Notes: generated by a model not told the origin, from the letters alone. DNA of 64,000 nt from Candidatus Pristimantibacillus lignocellulolyticus (GCA_023639215.1 CP097899.1:255501-319500), one strand, 5' to 3'; numbered from the stretch's first letter, positions 55,080-62,624 are shown. A program made the numbers and translations.

Positions 55080-56012
55080 TTAAAGTGCACTCAATGTCTC
55101 AGTTAATACTGGAACGATTTGAGATTTACGAGATACAACACCTTTTAACAATGCAGTGTTGTTATCAAGTGTTACGTTATAAGCTTTTTCTACTGCAGAA
55201 GCTTGATTTCCTAAAGCTAGTGCAACTGAATCGTTGTTAAGAATATCAGTTGTAACTAGTAAGAACAGATCAAGTCCTTTTGCATCGATAATCGCTTGTA
55301 GAGCTGGCTCAAGTTCAGCTTGGCGAGATAGAACATCATTCGTATCTACAGCATTTACTTGTGCAATTTCTACTTTATAGTTACCCATAGAGAACTCTTT
55401 AGCATCTAGGGAAATTAATTGTTCAATTGTTTTGTCACTTAGGTCTGCACCTGCTTTAAGCATCTCAAGTCCATAAACTTGTGGGTCAACACCAGCTATA
55501 GCTGCAAGCTCATTAGCTGCTGCAACATCTTGCTCTGTGCAAGTTGGAGATTTGAATAGTAGAGAATCAGAAATAATAGCTGATAACATAAGACCAGCAA
55601 CTTCTTTCGTTACTTCTACACCGTTTTCTTTGTGAAGCTTATTAAGAATTGTAGCAGTACAGCCAACTGGCTCAGCACGGAAATATAGAGGAGCACTAGT
55701 CTCAAAGTTTGCAATACGGTGATGATCGATAACTTCTACAACACGTACTTGATCGATATCATCAGCACTTTGTTGACGCTCATTGTGGTCAACAAGAATA
55801 ACGTCACTTACTTCATTAGCAACAGTTGCTACATAACGAGGAGCTTCTACTCCAAAATAGTTCAATGCATATTGCGTTTCACCATTAACGTCGCCTAGAC
55901 GAACAGCTTCAACATCTGCACCTAGTTTAGTTTTTAAGTCAGCATATACTAATGCTGAAGTAATTGTATCCGTATCAGGATTTTTGTGACCGAAAATTAA
56001 AGTTTTAGACAT
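55080..56012 (-). CDS. ppaC: Manganese-dependent inorganic pyrophosphatase (family II)
   Basis: A 310-residue DHH-family enzyme that hydrolyses pyrophosphate. Metal-site motifs are [11 protein letters not shown] (residues 6-16), [10 protein letters not shown] and the DHH motif [10 protein letters not shown]. The C-terminal DHHA2 domain ends [15 protein letters not shown], with the Arg-Lys that binds phosphate. A longer open frame begins at 56102, but AAGGAG 9 bases before the ATG at 56012 and the family start [11 protein letters not shown] fix the start. A TATAAT lies about 130 bases upstream, and the leader carries one structured module. Confidence 0.95.
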   Translation of the reverse strand: MSKTLIFGHKNPDTDTITSALVYADLKTKLGADVEAVRLGDVNGETQYALNYFGVEAPRYVATVANEVSDVILVDHNERQQSADDIDQVRVVEVIDHHRIANFETSAPLYFRAEPVGCTATILNKLHKENGVEVTKEVAGLMLSAIISDSLLFKSPTCTEQDVAAANELAAIAGVDPQVYGLEMLKAGADLSDKTIEQLISLDAKEFSMGNYKVEIAQVNAVDTNDVLSRQAELEPALQAIIDAKGLDLFLLVTTDILNNDSVALALGNQASAVEKAYNVTLDNNTALLKGVVSRKSQIVPVLTETLSAL

Positions 56013-56021
56013 GTTTTTTAA

Positions 56022-56087
56022 CTCCTTAAATTTTATTTTCTTCTCGATACCCTTCACCTTTATAAAAGATAATGAAATACCGGAAGT
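56022..56087 (-). promoter_or_regulatory. Structured leader module before ppaC (divergent single unit)
   Basis: It reads ACTTCCGGTATTTCATTATC, TTTTAT, a middle, TATCGAGAAG, then AATAAAATTTAAGGAG. CTTC-CGGTA pairs with TATCG-A-GAAG (one G-U), and CTTTTAT with ATAAAAT is near-perfect. The sequence has drifted well away from the others but both pairings remain. It ends in the ribosome binding site AAGGAG. Confidence 0.6.
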
Positions 56088-56142
56088 ATATTTGTTATAC
56101 AAATAATATGATTACATTCTGACTGACAAGCATCTAACAAAT

Positions 56143-56148
56143 ATTATA
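56143..56148 (-). promoter_or_regulatory. -10 box of the ppaC promoter
   Basis: TATAAT on the minus strand (in GAGTATAATATTTG), about 55 bases upstream of the structured leader module. The -35 region is not clear. Confidence 0.45.
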
Positions 56149-56239
56149 CTCTGTTTCCCACATTATTCCTAGTCTTTTACTATGAATATTTTCCCTGTTT
56201 TTGTATAATTACAGATTTTTTCCTCATCCAATTAGCAAC

Positions 56240-56306
56240 GGAGAGGACTAATCACTGTGGAAAAGCGATAAAACAACGATTGGTCATCGCAGCGGTCAAA
56301 CCCTCC
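56240..56306. other. Structured intergenic sequence with two mutually crossing stems
   Basis: On the plus strand GGAG-A-GG (56240) closes with CCCTCC (56301). Inside, GACTAATC (56246-56253) pairs with GATTGGTC (56278-56285) over 8 positions. ACTGT...GCGAT (56254-56269) can pair with ATCGC-A-GCGGT (56286-56296). The two pairings cross, so the RNA could switch between them or form a pseudoknot. A TATAAT lies at 56204-56209. I could not match it to a known riboswitch or small RNA. It lies between the thrC terminator and the ppaC promoter. Confidence 0.4.
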
Positions 56307-56320
56307 CACCAGAAAACAGT

Positions 56321-56366
56321 AAAAAAGCTACAGTCTTGCATCGTTACAACATGCAAGACAATAGCT
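56321..56366 (-). terminator. Intrinsic terminator of thrC
   Basis: On the minus strand AGCTA-T-TGTCTTGCAT pairs with ATGCAAGAC-TGTAGCT and is followed by six T. Confidence 0.9.
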
Positions 56367-56384
56367 CATACCTATTCATAATGA

Positions 56385-57779
56385 TTATGCACGATAGAAT
56401 TGTTCAATCGCAGTAGCAATCGCCGCTTTATCACCGGCAATGCGTGTTTGACGTTGCGATTTATTGAATAGCGCTTGAATTTGTTCTGGATATTGTTGTT
56501 CAATTCCACATAATTCAATAGCTTCATTAAATTTACCAGGATGTGCAGTAGCAAGAGAAATTGTAATCTCACCTTCACCAGCACATTGATTCGCAGCTGC
56601 AACACCACATGCACTATGCGGATCTAACAAGTAGTTTGTCTCTTCCTTATAATTAGATATAGTAGCTAGACATTCCGCACCTAGCACACCGTGAGCGGCA
56701 AATTCAGCTTGTACCTTAGCAAGTGCTTCCGCAGAAATTGAAATTTCACCTTCAATTTTGAATTGCTCCATAATTGAAGTAATAAGCTCAGCATCTTCTC
56801 CAAGTACATAATACAAGTAACGCTCAAAGTTGCTTGCCACTTGAATATCCATAGAAGGACTATGTGTCATACGGAAATCACCAGGCATATACACACCTTC
56901 ATTAATAAAGCGTTCTAAAATATTGTTCTCATTTGTAGCTAAGATCAATTTATTAATAGGTAGCCCCATACGCTTAGCTAAATAACCGGCAAATATATCT
57001 CCAAAGTTACCAGTTGGTACACTGAAGTTTACTTTTACAGAACCTGTATCTTTGGAAACTTGGAAGTAAGCGTAGAAATAATACACAGTTTGAGCAAGAA
57101 TACGTACAAAGTTAATAGAATTAATCGCAGCAAGTTGATTTTCAGCTTTGAAATCAAGATCGGCAAATAGCTCTTTAATGATTCGTTGGCAATCATCAAA
57201 ATTACCATCAACGGAAAGATTCAATACATTATCTTCTTGCACCGTTGTCATTTGCAATTCTTGTACTTTACTTACTTTTCCATGTGGATGTAGAATACAA
57301 ATTTTAATGCCTTCTTTACCACGTACACCTTCAATTGCTGATGCACCTGTATCACCTGATGTCGCGCCAAGAATATGAATTTTATCACCTTTCTTTTTGG
57401 CAACATAGGAATAGAATTGACCCATAAATTGTAACGCAATATCTTTAAACGCAAATGTAGGTCCGTGGAATAACTCCAATAAATATAGCTCATCAGTTAG
57501 CTTTTTCACTGGTGTTACTTCTGGATGACGGAATGTGCTGTAACTTGCAGTTACTAGTTCCTTCAAATCATCTGCAGGAATTTCATCATTCGTGAAATGA
57601 GAGAAAATTTCAAGCACTAGCTCTGTATAGCTAAGCTTGCTCCAAGCCTGTAATGTATCTTCAGAGAAAGTTGGAATTTCCTTCGGGATTAGTAAGCCAC
57701 CATCATTAGCAAGACCCATCATGAATGCATCGACAAAACCAATACTACCAACTTTTCCTCTTGTACTAATGTACTCCAT
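56385..57779 (-). CDS. thrC: Threonine synthase
   Basis: A 464-residue PLP enzyme converting O-phosphohomoserine to threonine. It is of the longer, E. coli/fungal-type class. Visible features are the N-terminal STRGKVGSIGFVDAFMMGLA, the PLP-lysine region LELFHGPTFAFKDIALQFMG (Lys in FKD), ILGATSGDTGASAIEGVRGK, and the PLP-phosphate loop VPTGNFGDIFAGYLAKRMG. It stands alone, without hom or thrB nearby. Its leader carries three structured modules, the largest array in the window. Confidence 0.95.
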   Translation of the reverse strand: MEYISTRGKVGSIGFVDAFMMGLANDGGLLIPKEIPTFSEDTLQAWSKLSYTELVLEIFSHFTNDEIPADDLKELVTASYSTFRHPEVTPVKKLTDELYLLELFHGPTFAFKDIALQFMGQFYSYVAKKKGDKIHILGATSGDTGASAIEGVRGKEGIKICILHPHGKVSKVQELQMTTVQEDNVLNLSVDGNFDDCQRIIKELFADLDFKAENQLAAINSINFVRILAQTVYYFYAYFQVSKDTGSVKVNFSVPTGNFGDIFAGYLAKRMGLPINKLILATNENNILERFINEGVYMPGDFRMTHSPSMDIQVASNFERYLYYVLGEDAELITSIMEQFKIEGEISISAEALAKVQAEFAAHGVLGAECLATISNYKEETNYLLDPHSACGVAAANQCAGEGEITISLATAHPGKFNEAIELCGIEQQYPEQIQALFNKSQRQTRIAGDKAAIATAIEQFYRA

Positions 57780-57786
57780 TATTCTT

Positions 57787-57976
57787 CCTCCTAAAACTTT
57801 TTAGCTTCGTGATGTGCTTCTCGTGTATAAAAAGTTGCATCGGAAGCATACCCTAAAACTTCTCATTAGCTTCACAACATAACTTCAGAATGAATAGTTA
57901 CTCTGGAAGCGTAAGCTAGAAATATTCTTTTAGCTCTCGATTTGACTTCATTAAAAAGATAAGTAGCATCGAGAGC
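57787..57976 (-). promoter_or_regulatory. Three tandem structured leader modules before thrC
   Basis: The three units differ in sequence but keep both pairings. The distal unit has GCTCTCGAT / ATCGAGAGC, a perfect 9 bp where others have GCTTCC / GGAAGC. The middle unit has GCTTC / GAAGC and AACTATTCATT / AATGAGAAGTT. The proximal unit has GCTTC / GAAGC and AACTTTTTA / TAAAAAGTT, and ends TTTTAGGAGG. These are compensatory changes, the clearest evidence in the window that the module works as RNA. Upstream, 57977-58193 holds A/T-rich promoter sequence for both divergent genes. Confidence 0.8.
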
Positions 57977-58193
57977 ATAAGTACTCTATTGCACTTTCGT
58001 ACATAACTATTAATTGCATTTTACCATCGTTTGCCCGAAAAATGAATGTTCAATTTGTACAATAACTTATAATTCAAATACTGGCAATCGAATCAGGTAT
58101 AAATTACAAGATGATATTATTGCAACATTATGCTTGTTCCTATCGTTTAATTCATATAACTCTACACTATTCTAACATAACAGGGGACTACTT

Positions 58194-59597
58194 ATGGTTT
58201 TTAGCAGCTTATTATTTATTGTTTTCTTTCTTCCAACCGTTCTATTACTGTATTATATTAGCCCACCGAAGTTTCGAAATTGGATTCTTCTTATCAGCTC
58301 TTTCATTTTCTACGCATGGGGCGAACCGATCTATATCGTCCTACTGCTAGTATCTACGACAACTGATTTTTGGTTAGGTAAATGGATTGGAAATACGCAG
58401 CGTGGTGAGCGATCGCGTAAAACCATGCTCATTATTTCTATAGCCATTAACTTAGCTGTCTTATTTTTCTTCAAATATGCTGGTTTTCTAATCGATAATT
58501 TGAATAATGTACTAGGAACAAATATTGCTGATTTAGACTTACCATTACCAATCGGTATTTCGTTCTACACGTTCCAATCGATTTCATACATCGTTGATGT
58601 ATATCGACGTAAAGTTGAACCACAACAACATTGGGTGCCATTTGCAACCTATATTGCGCTGTTCCCACAATTAGTCGCTGGCCCTATTGTTCAATATAGT
58701 ACCATTGCAGCGCAACTGAACCATCGTAAATTTAAGGAATCGGAATTTGCAGAAGGCATTCAACGCTTTATACGTGGACTTGCCAAAAAAGTACTTCTAG
58801 CCAATAATATTGGTTTGCTTTGGGATCATATTCAGTCTCAGCCAATGGACACCATGTCAATCTGGCTAGCTTGGCTCGGTATTATTGCATTTGCATTCCA
58901 GATCTACTTCGATTTCAGTGGTTACTCGGATATGGCAATTGGGCTTGGACTTATGTTTGGTTTCCGATTCAACGAAAACTTTAATCTGCCTTATCTTGCT
59001 AGAAGTATTACAGACTTTTGGAGAAGATGGCATATTTCACTTAGTAGCTGGTTCAGAGATTACGTATATATTCCACTCGGTGGAAATCGACAAGGGCTTT
59101 GGAAGCAATTAAGAAATATTATGATTGTCTGGGCACTCACAGGAATTTGGCATGGAGCCAGCTGGAACTTCGCATTATGGGGTATCTATTTCGGAATCAT
59201 ACTTATATGTGAGAAGTTATTCCTCCTGAAATGGTTAACTCGTTCTCCGAGATGGTTACAACATAGTTACGCCATTATTTTAATACTGTGTGGATGGGTA
59301 TTATTCGTATTTGAAGATATGACCGTCATGGGTCAATATATCATGTCAATGCTTGGCTTACATGAAGGTTCAATATGGATTAGTGATGAACTATTATTCC
59401 AACTTAGAAATTACTTTGTGTTGCTAGCCATACTCGTAATCGTATCCATTTCACCAAAATTTAAATGGTGGAATCGATTCACTAAATCAACTAGTGGCCT
59501 AATTATTGTCTGGGCGATTCATATGTTATTGATGTTCGTATCGATAGCGTATTTGGTGGATGCGAGTTTTAATCCATTCCTATACTTCCGTTTCTAA
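58194..59597 (+). CDS. MBOAT-family O-acyltransferase (AlgI/DltB-like)
   Basis: A 467-residue membrane protein with about ten membrane segments. The MBOAT signature is NIMIVWALTGIWHGASWNFA (catalytic His in WHGAS), and a conserved region WRRWHISLSSWFRDYVYIPLG precedes it. AlgI-type proteins pass acetyl groups across the membrane for O-acetylation of exported polysaccharides. AGGGGA precedes the ATG. The next gene encodes a DHHW/AlgX-like protein, the usual partner. Confidence 0.94.
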   Translation: MVFSSLLFIVFFLPTVLLLYYISPPKFRNWILLISSFIFYAWGEPIYIVLLLVSTTTDFWLGKWIGNTQRGERSRKTMLIISIAINLAVLFFFKYAGFLIDNLNNVLGTNIADLDLPLPIGISFYTFQSISYIVDVYRRKVEPQQHWVPFATYIALFPQLVAGPIVQYSTIAAQLNHRKFKESEFAEGIQRFIRGLAKKVLLANNIGLLWDHIQSQPMDTMSIWLAWLGIIAFAFQIYFDFSGYSDMAIGLGLMFGFRFNENFNLPYLARSITDFWRRWHISLSSWFRDYVYIPLGGNRQGLWKQLRNIMIVWALTGIWHGASWNFALWGIYFGIILICEKLFLLKWLTRSPRWLQHSYAIILILCGWVLFVFEDMTVMGQYIMSMLGLHEGSIWISDELLFQLRNYFVLLAILVIVSISPKFKWWNRFTKSTSGLIIVWAIHMLLMFVSIAYLVDASFNPFLYFRF

Positions 59598-59603
59598 GAG
59601 AAT

Positions 59604-59648
59604 GTTCAAAAAGCGGACTTTGATAACGATGACTATGCTTACGTAGCT
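59604..59648. repeat. Truncated TIR element after the MBOAT gene
   Basis: GTTCAAAAAGCGGACTTTGA followed by TAACGATGACTATGCTTACG matches the reverse complement of the right end of copies 3 and 60922. It begins 6 bases after the MBOAT stop codon. The other end is missing. Confidence 0.75.
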
Positions 59649-59672
59649 TAACGACACAACAAGTTTGCCTAT

Positions 59673-59732
59673 TCTTTCGAATTACTTTTCTTCGCACTGA
59701 CATTTTACTTCAAGTAAGAAAAGTTTAAGGAG
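59673..59732 (+). promoter_or_regulatory. Degenerate structured leader module before the DHHW gene
   Basis: TCTTTCGAATTACTTTTCTT, a short middle and AAGTAAGAAAAGTTTAAGGAG follow the module pattern. ACTTTTCTT pairs perfectly with AAGAAAAGT, and the end runs into the AAGGAG site. The first arm pair is poor. Confidence 0.5.
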
Positions 59733-59740
59733 TTACAACG

Positions 59741-60901
59741 ATGACTAACAAATGGAATGCCAAATTGTATATTATTGGATTTATGGTGATGCTAGGTGGA
59801 TTATTACTTCTGTTCATCGTCTCACCTAAAGGTACTTTCTCACAGTTTGAGAATCGTACTCTGCAAAGCAAAGTTGAGTTCAGTTGGGAAGCACTTGTAG
59901 ATAAATCATTCGCAGAAGATACGGAAACGTATCTATCTGATCAATTCCCTTTTCGCCAACAATGGTTTATGGTCAAATCAATTGCTGAACAAGCTCGCCT
60001 GATGACCGTTAACAATGGCATTATTCATGGGGATAATGGTTACTTATTTGAACCAATGGAAGAACCTATTTGGGGAGATGTGGAAAAATATGTGGATAGC
60101 ATCAACAAATTCCAAGGTGCTTTTACAAATACACATATGTCTCTGCTATTAGCACCAACTTCCGTGGAAATGTATCCACAATATTTACCGAAATGGAGCA
60201 GTTCATTCTCTCAGAAACTGACTAATGAGACCATCAAATCTTATTTATCCACAGATATTAATTTCATCGATGGAATTGATGCCCTTCAACCGCATACAAC
60301 TGATGATAATAATCTGTATTTCCGCAATGATCACCACTGGACGAGCTATGGAGCGTACTACGCTTATACAGAGTATATGAAAAGTCTTGGCATCGAGCCC
60401 ATTACTTTAGAGGAACTGCAACCTACTACAGTATCAACTAACTTCCTTGGTAGCTATGACACTAAGGGACAATTTTGGGGAGCACAACCTGATGAGATTG
60501 TAGCTTTTACTAATCCATGGTTTAGCTCACAGCTGTTTATTGTTGATGATGGTTCGACTAGCGATTCTTTGTACTACGATAAATTCTTAGAAGTAAAAGA
60601 TCAGTACAGTTATTATCTAGGTGGGGTTCATGCACTAATGACGATTACGAACGCACCGATTAATGAGCAGACAGAAAAGCAGCCTGAAATTGACAAGTTA
60701 CTTGTCATTAAAGATTCTTATTCGCATAATCTTATTCCATTACTAGTTAACCATGCTCGTGAAATTCATGTTGTTGATCCTCGTTATTATAACGGTTCAA
60801 TAAAAGCATACATGGAGCAAGAACAATTTGATGAAGTATTACTACTTTACAATACACCAACATTTATTACCGAGCGTAGTTTGCTAAATTTGAAAAGATA
60901 A
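59741..60901 (+). CDS. DHHW-family (AlgX/AlgJ-like) protein
   Basis: A 386-residue protein with one N-terminal membrane anchor (LYIIGFMVMLGGLLLLFIVS) and an extracytoplasmic SGNH-like domain. The name-giving motif is RNDHHWTSYGAYYAY near residue 200, and the candidate nucleophile Ser lies in LLVIKDSYSHNLIPLL. Such proteins complete O-acetylation of a surface glycan together with an MBOAT protein, here the preceding gene. The glycan is not known from this window. Confidence 0.9.
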   Translation: MTNKWNAKLYIIGFMVMLGGLLLLFIVSPKGTFSQFENRTLQSKVEFSWEALVDKSFAEDTETYLSDQFPFRQQWFMVKSIAEQARLMTVNNGIIHGDNGYLFEPMEEPIWGDVEKYVDSINKFQGAFTNTHMSLLLAPTSVEMYPQYLPKWSSSFSQKLTNETIKSYLSTDINFIDGIDALQPHTTDDNNLYFRNDHHWTSYGAYYAYTEYMKSLGIEPITLEELQPTTVSTNFLGSYDTKGQFWGAQPDEIVAFTNPWFSSQLFIVDDGSTSDSLYYDKFLEVKDQYSYYLGGVHALMTITNAPINEQTEKQPEIDKLLVIKDSYSHNLIPLLVNHAREIHVVDPRYYNGSIKAYMEQEQFDEVLLLYNTPTFITERSLLNLKR

Positions 60902-60921
60902 TTAGAAAGATCTATTATTGC

Positions 60922-61140
60922 GTGTTCAAAAAGCAGGCTTTCAGAGCCAAGAAGATGGAGCGCTACTTGATAAAGGCGGAAGCGCAAGTGTACGTTATTG
61001 GTACACGCGAACCTTAAATGTTTCTGCAAGAAACATACCTCGGAAGCTTATGCTAAACTTTCCAAGTTCGCTTCATATTCGATGTCGAGCAGGCTACGTT
61101 AGCATACTCAACGCTATCAAAGTCTGCTTTTTGAACTTCC
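60922..61140. repeat. Interspersed TIR element, longest copy, containing a leader-module-like insert
   Basis: The left end is GTGTTCAAAAAGCAGGCTTT and the right end AAAGTCTGCTTTTTGAACTT (+CC). Interior motifs AGAAGATGGAGCGCTACTTG and TTTCCAAGTTCGCTTCAT match copy 2. The extra length comes largely from 61009-61062, which on the minus strand carries AAGTTTAGCATAAGCTTCCG and the hairpin ATGTTTCT / AGAAACAT, resembling the structured leader module. The right end lies 5 bases beyond the DUF72 stop codon. Confidence 0.85.
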
Positions 61141-61145
61141 TCGAC

Positions 61146-62024
61146 TTAGAATAGTTCCAACTGCTCGACGCTCTGAGGTAATGCATCCATAGGTTGCTTA
61201 CCGTCAGGGCGTTTTTGCCCTAAAAGCATCATAAGCATCTTAGCATTACGGGCAGCATGTCCACCCGAGTTATTATTGAATATAACAAATACGTCTTGAC
61301 TACCTTGAGATAATTGCTCTAGCCTCGGTAACCATTCTGCTAATTGTTGCTCACTATAATCGTACAAATACCTTACTTCCCGCCACTTATCGTCGCCTGT
61401 ATCGTTCCAACCACTCTCATTGCGACCATGCAATCTAACCATTGTTAATATTTTATCCGTAGACTCAATAATCATCGGAATACTTCCATCCCCAGCTTGA
61501 GGTTCATCACATACACTATGAATCCATTGCTCATCTTTCATAAATTGAATTGTCTTTGCTCTCATCTCACTCTTAAACCAGCTCTGATGACGAAATTCGA
61601 GTGAACAAGGAATATCTCCCATTAGTTTCTTCGTTGAACGAAGAACCATTACATGCTTCGTCATACAATCAAACCAAGGCGGATATTGAAATAAAACACA
61701 TAATAGCCGATCCAACTCAATGAGAGGCTGAATCATCGTAAGAAATGCAGCAAACATTTCCTCTTTCTTTGAAGCAATTCCAGTACTCCCACGTTGATGA
61801 CCCGTCATACCTTGATAGGCCTTCACAATAAATTTGAAATGAGGTGGAGTTTGAGCGATCCATTGACGTATCCTTTCGGGCGACTGTATCGCATAAAAAG
61901 TACTATCAATTTCAACAATTTCAAAATGCTTCGCATATGCCGATAACTTATCTGTACTTCTTACACCTTTAGAGTAGAGTGAATCATGATCACCCCATCC
62001 ACCAAGCCCAATGTAAATGCTCAT
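61146..62024 (-). CDS. DUF72 (YecE-like) protein
   Basis: A 292-residue TIM-barrel-like protein of the DUF72 family. Characteristic segments are IYIGLGGWGDHDSLYSKGVR at the start, FEIVEIDSTFYAIQSPERIR, FKFIVKAYQGMTGHQ and VFVIFNNNSGGHAARNAKML near the end. The biochemical role of the family is unknown. Its ATG shares a base with the stop of the MEKHLA gene, so the two are translationally coupled. Confidence 0.92.
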   Translation of the reverse strand: MSIYIGLGGWGDHDSLYSKGVRSTDKLSAYAKHFEIVEIDSTFYAIQSPERIRQWIAQTPPHFKFIVKAYQGMTGHQRGSTGIASKKEEMFAAFLTMIQPLIELDRLLCVLFQYPPWFDCMTKHVMVLRSTKKLMGDIPCSLEFRHQSWFKSEMRAKTIQFMKDEQWIHSVCDEPQAGDGSIPMIIESTDKILTMVRLHGRNESGWNDTGDDKWREVRYLYDYSEQQLAEWLPRLEQLSQGSQDVFVIFNNNSGGHAARNAKMLMMLLGQKRPDGKQPMDALPQSVEQLELF

Positions 62025-62482
62025 TATTTCATCTCATCTCCATTGTCGATGTACTCGTAGTCAGAAAATGTAGCCGCTTGACCACAGTATTTCCCACTTT
62101 CATCAATCAAATTCCACACGGTTGCTTGCTTAATATAAAATCGTCTCCCAGAACTAGAAATGCGAACGCCCGTATAATCTGCTACATATCCATTAGTCGT
62201 AACTTCCGACATAAATCTTGCTCTTTCTGATCTTTCCAATGGCTCTGCAGTCAACCTAGATGGTGTTGAGATAAATTGTTCCTCCGTCATTTCCCATAAC
62301 TGCATCGCTCGTTTATTGCCATAATTTAAGATTGGATCATCCTCAGTACCGTGCGACAAAATAATGCATTTAGCCTTATTCAATTGATCCAATAATGGTG
62401 TATCTGGGGTATCATTAATTAACTTTTTACCCGTCCATTGAGTGTAGCTATGTATTAATAATTGTGCATGTTTCTCCAACAT
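62024..62482 (-). CDS. MEKHLA-domain protein
   Basis: A 152-residue cytoplasmic protein consisting of one MEKHLA (PAS-like) domain: ILSHGTEDDPILNYGNKRAM, STPSRLTAEPLERSERARFM, YTGVRISSSGRRFYIKQATV and GQAATFSDYEY. In plants this domain ends HD-ZIP III regulators; in bacteria it stands alone, with no known reaction. The frame opens at 62509, but GAGGAG 9 bases before the ATG at 62482 is the better start. That site lies inside a terminator hairpin (62489-62539). It overlaps the DUF72 gene. Confidence 0.88.
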   Translation of the reverse strand: MLEKHAQLLIHSYTQWTGKKLINDTPDTPLLDQLNKAKCIILSHGTEDDPILNYGNKRAMQLWEMTEEQFISTPSRLTAEPLERSERARFMSEVTTNGYVADYTGVRISSSGRRFYIKQATVWNLIDESGKYCGQAATFSDYEYIDNGDEMK

Positions 62483-62488
62483 AAAAAA

Positions 62489-62539
62489 ACACTCCTCACT
62501 AGCTTGCATAAGTTCACTTTAGCAAGAGTGGGGAGTGTT
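62489..62539 (-). terminator. Terminator hairpin overlapping the ribosome binding site of the MEKHLA gene
   Basis: On the minus strand AACACTCCCCACTCTTGC pairs with GCAAGCTAGTGAGGAGTGTT, with small bulges, followed by seven T and then the ATG. The hairpin would stop transcripts arriving from terC. Its 3' arm contains GAGGAG, the ribosome binding site of the next gene, which would be masked in any read-through RNA. Confidence 0.85.
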
Positions 62540-62624
62540 GACAATGGCATTCTTTAAGAACGCTATATACAAAATGCTTAATCGAATTCGAATAGGTTGC
62601 CAACTTACAACTTTTCAATAAAAT

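Noticed and set aside
56013..56102. 30-residue extension of the pyrophosphatase
   Set aside because: No ribosome site upstream; family proteins start at [11 protein letters not shown], and the region holds a leader module.
56280..56306. T-box-like string (AGGGTTTGACCGC) on the minus strand
   Set aside because: It deviates from the T-box core AGGGTGGNACCGCG at key positions, lies after the thrC terminator and has no specifier stem or downstream amino-acid gene.
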